Below are positions 1 to 10,687 of a DNA stretch of 64,000 nt, in pieces. Each line of letters starts with the position of its first letter. The stretch's first letter is position 1. Under the pieces are notes generated by a model. The model was given only the letters and a program-made list of their open reading frames with translations, did no database searches and was not told the origin of the DNA. Source of the stretch: Allobosea sp. 47.2.35 (GTDB lineage: Bacteria > Pseudomonadota > Alphaproteobacteria > Rhizobiales > Beijerinckiaceae); NCBI RefSeq assembly GCF_024655635.1, contig NZ_JANLGI010000014.1:62001-126000 (forward strand), read 5' to 3'. Both the position numbers and the translations under genes were made by a program.

Positions 1-1742
<1,742 letters not shown>

Positions 1743-1772
1743 TCAAAACATGATAGTTGAAGGTCCGACGCA

Positions 1773-2171
1773 GTGGCGAAACCGGAACTCGGAACGAAGC
1801 GCGTTTGCCCGGTCACGGGCCGCAAATTCTATGACCTGAACAAGGACCCGATCGTCTCGCCCTATACGGGTCAGGCTTATCCGCGGGCGATGTTCGAGCC
1901 GCAGGCCAAGGCGGCCGCGGCGTCCAAGCCGGAAGCCGACGAGGAAGACGAGACCGAGGCCGCCGATGGCGCCGTCGAGCTCGTCTCGCTCGACGAGGCC
2001 GATGCCGAGGCGTCCGAGAAGGAAGCCGTCGTCACCAGCGAGGACGATATCGAGGTCGAGGATGTCGGCGGCGATGACGAGGACGACACCTTCCTCGAAG
2101 AGGATGAGGAAGGCGACGACGACGTCTCGGACCTGATCGATGGCGACATCGAAGGCGACGAGGACAACTGA
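1773..2171 (+). CDS. TIGR02300-family acidic protein
   Basis: A 132-residue protein with a short conserved head, KPELGTKRVCPVTGRKFYDLNKDPIVSPYTG, followed by about 80 residues dominated by Asp, Glu and Ala. The head carries one Cys in a CPVTGRKFYDL context, resembling a degenerate zinc-ribbon-like start. The family is found in alphaproteobacteria and has no established function that I know of. Start is GTG with AAGG upstream. It is divergent from aroA, with a 216-bp gap holding both promoters. The tail is likely disordered; a role in binding basic partners is only a guess. Confidence 0.85.
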   Translation: MAKPELGTKRVCPVTGRKFYDLNKDPIVSPYTGQAYPRAMFEPQAKAAAASKPEADEEDETEAADGAVELVSLDEADAEASEKEAVVTSEDDIEVEDVGGDDEDDTFLEEDEEGDDDVSDLIDGDIEGDEDN

Positions 2172-2337
2172 TCCACAGCCTCGAAAAAAGATGACGACAC
2201 GGCGACATTAAGCGCTTGTGTCTTCCGTCCGAGCCGCCTATAGAGCGCTTCGTCGCCGACAGGGCGGCCCGGACGGAACCGCCGAGGCGGTGCCAAATTC
2301 CGGTTGATGATCGATCCCCAAGTCGGTCGTCGCGTGT

Positions 2338-2413
<76 letters not shown>

Positions 2414-2721
2414 AATTTCCCCGAGAGCACTGAACAGGCTGGTGTCTCGGATCACGCTTCGGCGCTGTCCTGATATTCCGAACGTTTTCGGTCGATCTGG
2501 AACCTGACGGGATGGCCGTTTCCTGAACCTCCCGGGATTTCGGACAGTCTTCCTCAAGATGGCGGAAACCGGCGGGAATTCTTCGCTTTTGCGTCATCCC
2601 CCCTGACGCTTCCGTCTGGCTCCGCTGGAAGCCGCGAATCACCCGGCAGCTTGCCGCGCAGGCACTCGCGAATCGCGGCGTTAAAGCCGCCCCGTTGCAC
2701 GCTCCGTAGAAGGAAGCAGGA
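2414..2721. other. Intergenic region without a gene
   Basis: About 308 bases between the tRNA and the small protein at 2722. Every open frame through it shows unnatural composition and no family pattern. A strong Shine-Dalgarno-like AAGGAAGCAGG sits just before the downstream ATG. There is no clear terminator hairpin with a T-run after the tRNA. I see nothing else supportable in it. Confidence 0.6.
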
Positions 2722-3003
2722 ATGGCCAAGCGTACGAAATCCAAGGCGCTGGATAGCGAGTTCACCATGTTCGACGTCGTCTATGAGGACGGGTCTAGGA
2801 CCTCGAACCGGCGCGTTCCGACGTCGTTGCTCGGTGGCCTGGATGGCGATGAGCCCGCCCGGACGGCCATCATGGAGCAGGACCAGGTCATCTCGGAGCG
2901 GTCGGGCAAGCCGCCCTTGGCGATTGCGACGCTCGTGCGCTCGTCCAAGTCGGCCGCCGAACCGGATCAGCGCAAGGACGACCGCAAGAAGCGCTCGGCG
3001 TAA
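2722..3003 (+). CDS. Small conserved-looking hypothetical protein (93 aa)
   Basis: I do not recognise the family. The product is a soluble, charged protein with a basic head (MAKRTKSKALD), a central segment FDVVYEDGSRTSNRRVPTSL that looks like beta strands, and a basic tail ending DRKKRSA. The start has a good ribosome binding site (AAGGAAGCAGGA) immediately upstream. Codon use is third-position GC-rich like the neighbours, which supports a real gene. There are no membrane segments and no cysteines. It stands alone, about 97 bp before the next gene. Confidence 0.65.
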   Translation: MAKRTKSKALDSEFTMFDVVYEDGSRTSNRRVPTSLLGGLDGDEPARTAIMEQDQVISERSGKPPLAIATLVRSSKSAAEPDQRKDDRKKRSA

Positions 3004-3100
3004 GGCCGGCATCGACGGGGCTTGTCTTTCCTGAAGCGATGAGCGAGCACGCGGCGATGCCGCGCCGCTTGCGGGCGCGCTCTGGAGAGAGGCTGGCCTG

Positions 3101-4102
3101 ATGTCGGACCTGCAGACCATCCTGCGCGAGCCGCGCTACGACCTCGTCAAGGCGCCGACACCGCTCCAGCGTCTTTCCGGCTTCGAGCGCAAGCTCGGCC
3201 GCCCCGACCTCTTCATGAAGCGCGACGACCTGATGGAGATCGGGCTCGGCGGCAACAAGCTGCGCAGCCTCGAATTCTGGCTGGGCGCCGCCCTTCGGGA
3301 GCGGGCCGATATCGTCCTCGTCGCGGGCGGGGCGACGTCCAATCTCTGCCGCCTCACGGCGGCCGCGGCCTCGATAGCGAGGCTGGATTGCGTGATCATC
3401 CACAATGCCGAGGACAGCCCGACGAATCGCGAGCGCTCCTTCCTGAACCGCCTGTTCGGCGCGGAAACGCGTTTCATCGGTGCGGTCGGCGAGGAGGAGC
3501 GCGGGGCGGCGATGAAGGCTGCTGCCGCGGAGCTGAAACGGCAGGGGCGGACGCCTTATATTGTCGGCGACGCCGTTCTCGGTGCGCTCGGCTATGTCCT
3601 GGCCGCTTTCGAACTGCACGAGCAGTCACAGCGCGAAGCGACACCGCTGCGCCATGTCTTCCTGGCGGGCTCGATGGGGCCGACGGAAGCCGGCTTCATC
3701 TTCGGCAATGCCATGCTCGGTCACCCCTTCCAGGTCCATCTCGTCAGCGTCGAATACGAGCAGGCCGAGCTGGAGGCCCGCATCCGCCAAATCTACGATG
3801 GCATTGCCGAGCGGACGGGTTTGACGGTCGGCGGGCTCGACGAGGCGCCGCTGCATTATCACATGGCCCATCTCGGCGGCGGCTGGGGTGTTCCTACGCC
3901 CGAATCGGAGGCGGCGATCATTGCCTTCGCCCGCATCGAAGGCATCCTAGTTGAGCATGTCTACACGGCGAAGACCTGCGCCGGATTCCTCGATCTGGTC
4001 GCGAATGGCGCGATTCCGTCGGGCGAGCCGGCCTGCATCCTCCATACCGGCGGGACGGCCTCGCTCTTCGCGCAGCGCGGGCAGTTTCGCACGGTGAACT
4101 GA
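3101..4102 (+). CDS. PLP-dependent D-cysteine desulfhydrase / ACC deaminase family enzyme
   Basis: 333 residues of the tryptophan-synthase-beta-like PLP fold. FMKRDDLMEIGLGGNKLRSLEF places the PLP-binding lysine at K53, as in D-cysteine desulfhydrase (D-cysteine to pyruvate, H2S and ammonia) and 1-aminocyclopropane-1-carboxylate deaminase. AGGATSNLCRLTAAAA follows as the substrate-contacting loop, and ILHTGGTASLFA near the C-terminus is the phosphate-binding turn. Length fits the family. True ACC deaminases have specific active-site tyrosines that I cannot assign confidently, so the desulfhydrase call is preferred but substrate is open. ATG start with GAGAGAGG upstream; convergent with the oxidoreductase at 4124. 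Confidence 0.82.
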   Translation: MSDLQTILREPRYDLVKAPTPLQRLSGFERKLGRPDLFMKRDDLMEIGLGGNKLRSLEFWLGAALRERADIVLVAGGATSNLCRLTAAAASIARLDCVIIHNAEDSPTNRERSFLNRLFGAETRFIGAVGEEERGAAMKAAAAELKRQGRTPYIVGDAVLGALGYVLAAFELHEQSQREATPLRHVFLAGSMGPTEAGFIFGNAMLGHPFQVHLVSVEYEQAELEARIRQIYDGIAERTGLTVGGLDEAPLHYHMAHLGGGWGVPTPESEAAIIAFARIEGILVEHVYTAKTCAGFLDLVANGAIPSGEPACILHTGGTASLFAQRGQFRTVN

Positions 4103-4123
4103 GAGCGCCGGTTCCGGCTGCGG

Positions 4124-5269
4124 TCAGAAGCGCGAGCGCGGCCGGTAGGGCTGTGCCAGGTCGCGGGCGTTGTTGAGGGCAAGCGCCAGCTCGGTGATAT
4201 GCAGCGCGAGCGCCCCGGAGAAGCGCGGCGCCTCGCCGCGCCGGATCGCCTCGGCCTGATCAGCCACGCCGCGCATGAAGTCGATCTGTGAGGGAAAGCC
4301 GGGCAGAGCCTTGCTCATCGGCTGGGCTGGATAGGCCAGCTTGCGTCCCGGCGTCGGCTTCCACGGCAGCGCCCGCCCGAGCTTCGCCTCAGCTCGTGTC
4401 AAGAGCCGCCCGAGCAAAGGCCGTGGCGCATCGATTTCCTCGACATGGACCGCAGAGCGGTTGTCCCAGAGATCGCGCACCGTCAGCGAGCCCGTTTCGG
4501 CGAAGACCTGCAGCGAACGGTCACGCGGCGCGGCGAGGCCGTTGGTCAATCGCGCGACGACGCCGGAGTGGAAGGTCAGGCAACCCACCGAGAAATCCGG
4601 CGCCATCGTGATGTGCTGGGTGCCCGGCCCCTTGTCGGGGAAGGTCACGGCCGAGAAGGCGGTCAGACTCTCGACCGGTCCGAACAGCGTCACCAGCCAG
4701 GACAGCGCGTAGCCCGCATGCTCCAGCGTGCAGCCGATCTCGAACTCGTGCAGTCCGGGCCAGGGCGCGCCCGAGCGCGAGCGCCAGCTCGCCCATTTGT
4801 CGCGGAAGACCGGGCCGTCCTCCATCGCGACATAGATCAATCGCGGCGCACCGATGCGGCCCGAGCGCAAGACCTCCTCGACGAGGCGATGGGTGTCGCT
4901 GAGCCCGTTGGCGGGAGCGGTCGCCAGCGTCAGCCCTGCGGCCTGCGCTTGCGCGACCAGCGCCTCGGCCTGCGCCAGTTCCATCGCTAGCGGCTTCTCG
5001 CAATAGACATGCTTGCCGGCGGCGAGCGCGCGGCTGGTGATCTCGTAGTGGCTCTCGGGTGTCGTCAGGTTGACGACGATCTGCATGGCCGGATCGGCCA
5101 GCAGGGCATCGAGATCGGGATAGGCGGGGACATTGTGGAAGGCGCGGAAGGCTTCGAGCCGCGCCCCATCGCGATCCCAGACGCCCGCGAGAGCGAGCGT
5201 CGGATGGTTCGCCAGCGTCGTCATGTAGTAGTCGGCGACAAACCCTGTGCCGACGAGCGCGATCTTCAT
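4124..5269 (-). CDS. Gfo/Idh/MocA family NAD(P)-dependent oxidoreductase
   Basis: 381 residues. The N-terminal Rossmann motif is MKIALVGTGFVADYYMTTL, and the family signature EKPLAMEL sits near residues 91-98 after the VVNLTTPESHYE strand. These enzymes oxidise or reduce sugars, inositols and related polyols using a bound nicotinamide cofactor; the substrate cannot be read from sequence. The region GLHEFEIGCTLEHAGYALSWLVTLFG forms the C-terminal alpha/beta domain. It lies 85 bp downstream of arginase on the same strand and may share its transcript, but no functional link is obvious. Confidence 0.88.
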   Translation of the reverse strand: MKIALVGTGFVADYYMTTLANHPTLALAGVWDRDGARLEAFRAFHNVPAYPDLDALLADPAMQIVVNLTTPESHYEITSRALAAGKHVYCEKPLAMELAQAEALVAQAQAAGLTLATAPANGLSDTHRLVEEVLRSGRIGAPRLIYVAMEDGPVFRDKWASWRSRSGAPWPGLHEFEIGCTLEHAGYALSWLVTLFGPVESLTAFSAVTFPDKGPGTQHITMAPDFSVGCLTFHSGVVARLTNGLAAPRDRSLQVFAETGSLTVRDLWDNRSAVHVEEIDAPRPLLGRLLTRAEAKLGRALPWKPTPGRKLAYPAQPMSKALPGFPSQIDFMRGVADQAEAIRRGEAPRFSGALALHITELALALNNARDLAQPYRPRSRF

Positions 5270-5354
5270 GCTTGAACCCGTTCCATCGACTCACAAGCCG
5301 ATGGAACGGCCTCTATCAGGCAAGAGTGAAGATCGGCTTTCGCGGAAATACGGC

Positions 5355-6335
5355 TTACGCCGCCCCGATCGCGTTGGACGGCGTCTGCCGGTCGGTGATC
5401 TGCTGGCCGAACAGGCTGCCGGCGAGCTCGACCGCGAGGCGGGCGGTCTGGCCGCGATCGTCGAGGAACGGGTTGAGCTCGACGATGTCCATCGAGCGCA
5501 CCAGCCCGGAATCGTGCAGAAGCTCCATCACCAGATGCGCCTCGCGATAAGTCGCGCCGCCCGGCACGGTGGTGCCGACGCCCGGCGCCAGCGGCGGGTC
5601 GAGGAAATCGACGTCGAAGGAGACGTGCAGCACGCCGTTCGCCGCGCGCACCTTCTCGATCACCTGGCGGATCAGCACGCCGACGCCATGCTCGTCGATG
5701 GCGCGCATGTCGGCGATATCGACGCCGCGCGCCTTCACCGCCGCCTTCTCGAGCGGGTCGATCGAGCGGATGCCGAACAGGCTGAGCTGCTCATGCGCGA
5801 TTGAGGCGCGCGGCTCCGAGCCGAGCAGGTCGTCGAGCCCGGCCTCGCCGCACAGGAAGGCCGAGGACATGCCGTGCATGTTTCCGGAGGGCGAGATCGC
5901 CGGCATGTTGAAATCGGCATGGGCGTCGAGCCAGAGCACGAAGAGCTTGCGGCCTTGCTCCTGCCAGTGGCGGGCGACGCCGTTGACCGAACCCATCGAC
6001 AGGCTGTGGTCGCCGCCGAGGAAGATCGGCGTGTCGCCGGAGCGGGCGATCTCGTAGGCACGGGCGCTGAGCGCGCGCATCCAGGCGGCGATCTCGTTGT
6101 AGAAGCGGGCATTGGCCGGGGCCGGGCCGTCGACCGGGATGAGGTCGCGCGGCAGGATGTCGCCATGGTCGCTGACCGTGTAGCCGAGGTCTTCCAGCAC
6201 GCGGGCGAGGCCGGCGGTGCGCAGGCCAGCCGGACCCATCAGCGCGCCACGTCGCGAGGCGCCGACCTCGATGGGCGCGCCGAGCAGGGCGATGCGGCCC
6301 TGGGAAGCGGGGGCGGTGGCGGAGGAGGCGGTCAT
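5355..6335 (-). CDS. rocF: Arginase (ureohydrolase)
   Basis: Hydrolyses L-arginine to ornithine and urea with a dinuclear manganese centre. Metal-binding motifs are complete: GGDHSLSMGS (H110), DAHADFN (D137, H139, D141) and SFDVDFLDPPLAPGVGT near residue 240. GNMHGM (H154) and GGATYREAHLVMELL (with the family Glu) are also present. Length of 326 aa is close to bacterial arginases of about 300. It sits downstream of an aldehyde dehydrogenase and an acetolactate-synthase-like gene on the same strand. The 89-bp gap before it contains ATGCGCC...GGCGCAT inverted arms, so co-transcription is uncertain. Confidence 0.94.
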   Translation of the reverse strand: MTASSATAPASQGRIALLGAPIEVGASRRGALMGPAGLRTAGLARVLEDLGYTVSDHGDILPRDLIPVDGPAPANARFYNEIAAWMRALSARAYEIARSGDTPIFLGGDHSLSMGSVNGVARHWQEQGRKLFVLWLDAHADFNMPAISPSGNMHGMSSAFLCGEAGLDDLLGSEPRASIAHEQLSLFGIRSIDPLEKAAVKARGVDIADMRAIDEHGVGVLIRQVIEKVRAANGVLHVSFDVDFLDPPLAPGVGTTVPGGATYREAHLVMELLHDSGLVRSMDIVELNPFLDDRGQTARLAVELAGSLFGQQITDRQTPSNAIGAA

Positions 6336-6424
6336 TCCAGTGGTCCGTTCATGCGATGTCGATGGGCGTCATGCGCCGACGCGCCGTCCATGGCGCATCG
6401 GCATGCCCCTGTCGAGTGCCGTGG

Positions 6425-7807
6425 TCAGCGGCGCTTGAGCAGGATCATCTTCTCCTGCGTCATGTCGCGCATCGTGTAGGGGATGCCGCCGGTGCCGTAT
6501 CCGGAGGCGCGCCGCCCGGCGAAGGGCATCCAGTCGGTGCGGAAGGTCGTGGGATCGTTGACCATCACGGCGGAGGCATCGAGCCGGTTCGCGGCGCGCA
6601 AGGCTATGTCGATATCCTGCGCGAAGATGCTGGCCTGGAAGGCGACGGGCAGCGAGTTTGCCCGCGCGATGGCGTCGTCGAGCTTGCTGTAGCGGTAGAT
6701 CGCGACGACAGGGCCGAACACCTCCTCGCTGGAGATGCGCGCTTCCGGATCGGGGTCGATCAGCACGGTCGGCTCCAGCGTCGTCTCAGACAGGCGCTTG
6801 CCGCCGGTGGCGAGCCTGGCGCCGCCCTTCACCGCCTCGTCGATCCAGGAGGCGACGCGGTCGGCCTCCTTCGGAATGATCAGCGGGCCGACCTCGGTGT
6901 CGGCCTGCGTCGGGTCGCCGGTGCGCAGCTTCTTGACGCGGGCGACCAGCCGCTCGGTGAAGTCGTTGATAACAGCGTCATGGACATAGATGCGCTGCGT
7001 CGACACGCAGACCTGGCCCGCGTGATAGTAGCCGCCCTTCACGATCGGCTCGATGATCCCGTCCAGATCGGCGCTCTTGTCGACGATTGCCGGTGCTGCG
7101 CCGCCATGCTCCAGCGCCGAGCGGGCGCCATGGGCGAGCTTTGAATGCAGGTACCAGCCGACCTTGGCCGAGCCGATGAAGCTCAGGAAGGCGATGCGCG
7201 GATCGGTGGCGAATTTCTCCGCCAGCGCGGTCTCCAAGGGCACGAATGTCTGGCACCAGGCCTCCGGCAGCCCGGCTTCGTGCACCAGCTTGACGAAATC
7301 GATGCAGGAGAGCGGCGTCGTGCCGGCCGGCTTGACGATGACCGGGCAGCCCACCGCGATCGCCGGCGCGACCTGATGCACGATCAGGTTGAGCGGGTGG
7401 TTGAAGGCCGAGATCGCCGCGACGATGCCGATCGGCTCCTTGGTGGTGAAGGCCCAGCGATCGGCGGCAGCCGCCGAGAGCCCCATCGGGATCTCGCGCC
7501 CGGCGAAGTTCCTGAGCTCCTCGGCTGCGTTATAGACGCCATCGACGGCCCGGTTCGCCTCGACGATGGCGTCCGGCAGCGGCTTGCCGCCCTCGCGCGC
7601 GATCTGCATGGCGAAATGGTCGCGTCTGGCTTCGAGGAGGCCTGCGAGCTTGCGCAGGATCGCGATGCGCTGATGCGGCTTCAGCCAGTTGTCGCGATCC
7701 TTGAAGACGGCCTGCGCCGCCTGCAGCTTGCGTTCGAGCGCGGCTTCGTCGTCGGTCTCGATCTCCGTGATCGGGGCGCGGTCATAGGCCTGCACAACCC
7801 TGAGCAT
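6425..7807 (-). CDS. NAD(P)-dependent aldehyde dehydrogenase family protein
   Basis: 460 residues from the ATG at 7807, chosen because GGAGACG lies just upstream and the family sequence begins there. The longer frame to 7924 would overlap the preceding gene. Catalytic residues are in place: Glu233 in LEHGGAAP and the nucleophile Cys267 in GQVCVSTQR, separated by 34 residues as in canonical aldehyde dehydrogenases. PVIVKPAGTTPLS and FIGSAKVGWYLHSK form the cofactor site, and EVFGPVVAIYRY is the late motif. The sequence leans toward the lactaldehyde/phosphonoacetaldehyde branch, but the substrate is not settled. It lies 35 bp downstream of the ThDP enzyme, so the two probably form an operon. 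Confidence 0.9.
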   Translation of the reverse strand: MLRVVQAYDRAPITEIETDDEAALERKLQAAQAVFKDRDNWLKPHQRIAILRKLAGLLEARRDHFAMQIAREGGKPLPDAIVEANRAVDGVYNAAEELRNFAGREIPMGLSAAAADRWAFTTKEPIGIVAAISAFNHPLNLIVHQVAPAIAVGCPVIVKPAGTTPLSCIDFVKLVHEAGLPEAWCQTFVPLETALAEKFATDPRIAFLSFIGSAKVGWYLHSKLAHGARSALEHGGAAPAIVDKSADLDGIIEPIVKGGYYHAGQVCVSTQRIYVHDAVINDFTERLVARVKKLRTGDPTQADTEVGPLIIPKEADRVASWIDEAVKGGARLATGGKRLSETTLEPTVLIDPDPEARISSEEVFGPVVAIYRYSKLDDAIARANSLPVAFQASIFAQDIDIALRAANRLDASAVMVNDPTTFRTDWMPFAGRRASGYGTGGIPYTMRDMTQEKMILLKRR

Positions 7808-7842
7808 GGTCGTCTCCTTGAATTCGCTGGCGATACCGAGGA

Positions 7843-9498
7843 TCAGGCGAGGTCGACGTCCGGCACCTTGTTGCGCAGCTCCTCGACGAGGACGCGGGTG
7901 TTCTCGGAATAGTCGATCGGGCAATCGACGAGATGGACGCCACCCCCCTTGAAGGCGGCCTCCAGCGTCGGCACCAGCGCCTCGGCCGAGGTCACGCGCG
8001 AGCCCTTGGCGCCATAGGCCTTCGCATAGGCGACGAAATCCGGATTGCCGAAGGTCATGCCGTAATCGGGGAACTGGTCGACGGCCTGCTTCCAGCGAAT
8101 CATGCCATAGGCGCCGTCATTGAGGACGAGCACGACGAGGTTGAGTCCGAGCCGGACCGCCGTTTCCATCTCCTGCGAGTTCATCATGAAGCCGCCATCG
8201 CCGCAGACGGCCATGACCCGCCGCTCGGGATGCAGCATCGCCGCCATCATCGCCGAGGGCAGGCCGGCGCCCATCGTCGCCAGCGCGTTGTCGAGCAAGA
8301 GCGTGTTGGCGACATGGGTGCGGTAGTTCCGCGCGAACCAGATCTTGTACATGCCGTTGTCGAGGCAGACGATGCCGTCCTCCGGCATCACCGCGCGCAC
8401 GTCATGGACGAGCCGCTGCGGCGTCACCGGGAAGCGATCCTCCTCGGCGCGGGCATTGATCTTCGCCAGGATCTTCTGGCGCAATTCAAGCGTCTGCTTC
8501 TGCTCGTGCAGCTTGCCTTCCAGCCGGTCGGCGAGCCCGGTCATGGTAACGCCGATATCGCCGATCACCTCGGCATCGGGGTGGTAGACCTGCTCGACAT
8601 TGGCCGACTGGAAGCCGAGATGGATCACCTTCGGCCCGCCGGCATTGCGCATCAGGAAGGGCGGCTTCTCGATCGTATCGTGGCCGACCGCGATGATCAG
8701 ATCGGCCGCCGCGACGGCCTCATGGACATAGTCGCCCTCGGAGAGCGCGGCCGTGCCGAGATAGAGGTTCGAGCCACCGGTGACGGCGCCCTTGCCCATC
8801 TGCGTGTTGAAGAAGGGCAGGCCGATGCGGCGCACCGCGGCCGAGAGCGGCTCGACCAGCCGCGGCCGGTTGCCGGCGGCGCCGATCATCACCAGTGGGC
8901 GCTTGGCGGCGAGGATCATCGCGGCGGCGCGGTCGAGCGAGACGGCTGGCGCGATCGGCCGGTCGAGCGGATGGACCGGGATCAGCGGGACGTCCTCGAC
9001 CTCCTCCGCCGCGATATCCTCGGGCAGTTCGAGATGGACGGGACCCGGCCGCTCCTCCATCGCCACGCGGAAGGCGTCACGGACGACCGAAGAGATGCTG
9101 GCGGGGCTGACGATCTGGCGCGTCATCTTGGTCAGCGGGCGCATCGAGGCGACGACGTCGACGATCTGGAAGCGCGCCTGCTTGGCGGTCATGATCGCCT
9201 TCTGCCCGGTGAGCAGGATCATCGGCATCGCCCCGAGATGGGCATAGGCCGCGCCGGTCGAGAAATTGAGCGCGCCCGGCCCGAGCGTCGCGATGCAGAC
9301 GCCGGGGCGGCCGGTGAGGCGCCCATGCGTCGCGGCCATGAAGGCGGCGGCCTGCTCGTGGCGGGTCAGGACCAGCTCGATCTTCGACTTGCGCAGGGAT
9401 TCGACGACGTCAAGATTTTCCTCGCCGGGCACGCCGAAGACGCGATCGACGCCCTCGTTCTCAAGCGCCTCGACCAGAAGATCGGAACCCTTCTTCAT
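7843..9498 (-). CDS. Thiamine-diphosphate enzyme, acetolactate synthase large-subunit-like
   Basis: 551 residues with the three-domain ThDP decarboxylase layout. The N-terminal part has FGVPGEENLDV and the activating glutamate E48 in TRHEQAAAFMA. A central domain follows, then the C-terminal diphosphate-binding motif GDGGFMMNSQEMETAVRLGLNLVVLVLNDGAYG. Acetolactate synthases condense two pyruvates, or pyruvate with 2-oxobutyrate. No small regulatory subunit gene is adjacent and the neighbour is an aldehyde dehydrogenase, so this is probably a catabolic or specialised paralogue rather than the biosynthetic IlvB. Related oxalyl-CoA decarboxylase or glyoxylate carboligase functions are not excluded. 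Confidence 0.85.
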   Translation of the reverse strand: MKKGSDLLVEALENEGVDRVFGVPGEENLDVVESLRKSKIELVLTRHEQAAAFMAATHGRLTGRPGVCIATLGPGALNFSTGAAYAHLGAMPMILLTGQKAIMTAKQARFQIVDVVASMRPLTKMTRQIVSPASISSVVRDAFRVAMEERPGPVHLELPEDIAAEEVEDVPLIPVHPLDRPIAPAVSLDRAAAMILAAKRPLVMIGAAGNRPRLVEPLSAAVRRIGLPFFNTQMGKGAVTGGSNLYLGTAALSEGDYVHEAVAAADLIIAVGHDTIEKPPFLMRNAGGPKVIHLGFQSANVEQVYHPDAEVIGDIGVTMTGLADRLEGKLHEQKQTLELRQKILAKINARAEEDRFPVTPQRLVHDVRAVMPEDGIVCLDNGMYKIWFARNYRTHVANTLLLDNALATMGAGLPSAMMAAMLHPERRVMAVCGDGGFMMNSQEMETAVRLGLNLVVLVLNDGAYGMIRWKQAVDQFPDYGMTFGNPDFVAYAKAYGAKGSRVTSAEALVPTLEAAFKGGGVHLVDCPIDYSENTRVLVEELRNKVPDVDLA

Positions 9499-9517
9499 CG
9501 CCCGTGCCTTTCCCGGA

Positions 9518-9550
9518 GAGAGCCTCGTCGGACGGCAAGGCTAGGCTCTC
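9518..9550 (-). promoter_or_regulatory. Inverted repeat in the leader of the acetolactate-synthase-like operon
   Basis: Perfect 8-bp arms GAGAGCCT (9518-9525) and AGGCTCTC (9543-9550) with a 17-bp spacer, starting about 20 bp upstream of the start codon at 9498. It could be an operator for a dimeric regulator or a leader hairpin. No regulator gene is adjacent, so which protein would bind is unknown. Confidence 0.35.
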
Positions 9551-9641
9551 GACGTAGGAACGCAACCGGGGGCGTGTCAGGGCGCGCGGCGCATGGCAGT
9601 CCTGCCCGGCCGCGACTTGAAGCGAAGGAGCCGAGGCCGGC

Positions 9642-10430
9642 TCAGGCGGCCTGTTTCAGCGCGATCTCGAAGGGCGAGAACGTCACCGCGCCGCCCTGCA
9701 CCGTGACCAGGGTGTTGCAGGGCAGGGCCTGCCAGCATTCGCGGGCGGCATCGACCGGCTCGGACGCGACCACGACGCTGTCCGGCCGTTCGCAGACATA
9801 GAGGCTCGGTGGCTTCGTGTCCGAGGACCAGCGGATCGCGTGGATGCTGTCGCCATCGGCGAGCGCCGCCGCGCAGCGCAAGGGCTCGCGAATGCCGGCC
9901 TGCTGCATCAGCGAGAGTGCATCCGACAAGGCTGCGGCGAGTGCGTCGCCCGGTGCCATGCCTTCCGCCATATGAGATAGGGCGAGCAGGAACAGCGCTT
10001 CCGAGTCGGTCGTGCCGGCGCGGGCGCCGTAGAGCGAATCCGGGATCAGCGCCTCCAGCCGGCGGCGGATCGTGCCATAGCCGCCGATCTGGCCGTTATG
10101 CATGAAGAGATAGCGGCCATGGACGAAGGGGTGGCAGTTCGCCCGCGTCGTGGCGGTGCCGGTCGCGGCGCGAACATGGGCGAAGAACAGATGCGAGCGC
10201 ACTTGCCGCGCGATCGAGAGCAGGTTCTCGTCGGACCAGGCGGGCCTGACCTCGCGATACTGGCCGGGCTCGGGCCGCTCGCCATACCAGCCGACGCCGA
10301 AGCCGTCGCCATTGGTGCCGGTCTTGGCCTCCTCGGCATGGAGCGACTGGTGGATCAGCGAATGGCAGGGCGAGGCGACGAAGTCCTCAAGGAAGACGGG
10401 AACGCCGGAATAGGCGAGGAAGCGGCACAT
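9642..10430 (-). CDS. Class II glutamine amidotransferase domain protein (YafJ-like)
   Basis: 262 residues starting MCRFLAYSG, so that after methionine removal Cys2 becomes the N-terminal nucleophile of the class II amidotransferase (Ntn hydrolase) fold. GDGFGVGWYG, HVRAATGTATTRANCHPF and FMHNGQIGGYG are the glutaminase-site motifs. TTDSEALFLLAL follows. The protein ends shortly after the glutaminase domain, so the acceptor of the ammonia is not encoded in the same chain. An in-frame extension upstream to 10646 is rejected because it would bury the catalytic Cys. It is divergent from the TRAP transporter genes. Confidence 0.9.
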   Translation of the reverse strand: MCRFLAYSGVPVFLEDFVASPCHSLIHQSLHAEEAKTGTNGDGFGVGWYGERPEPGQYREVRPAWSDENLLSIARQVRSHLFFAHVRAATGTATTRANCHPFVHGRYLFMHNGQIGGYGTIRRRLEALIPDSLYGARAGTTDSEALFLLALSHMAEGMAPGDALAAALSDALSLMQQAGIREPLRCAAALADGDSIHAIRWSSDTKPPSLYVCERPDSVVVASEPVDAARECWQALPCNTLVTVQGGAVTFSPFEIALKQAA

Positions 10431-10687
10431 CGGCGCCTCGAATCGACGGTTGGAAGCGGGCCGGAGAATGATGTTCTCCGAAGATGAACGCGAACATAAC
10501 GTTTCTTCGCCCCGCGGGCGAGGACGATCCCGGCGCGCAATCTGCTGCCGCGAAAACAGGCAGCCGCGCACTCCGCCTTTCGTCCAATGGATAAGACCCG
10601 CACCGTCTTGCGTGCCGCGCATCCCTCCTATACCGATCCAGCGCATAAGCTGCGCATAAACACGAACCGGCTCGACATGCCCGGTCC

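Noticed and set aside
10431..10646. N-terminal extension of the class II amidotransferase
   Set aside because: The catalytic Cys must be residue 2 after Met removal, so the start must be at 10430.
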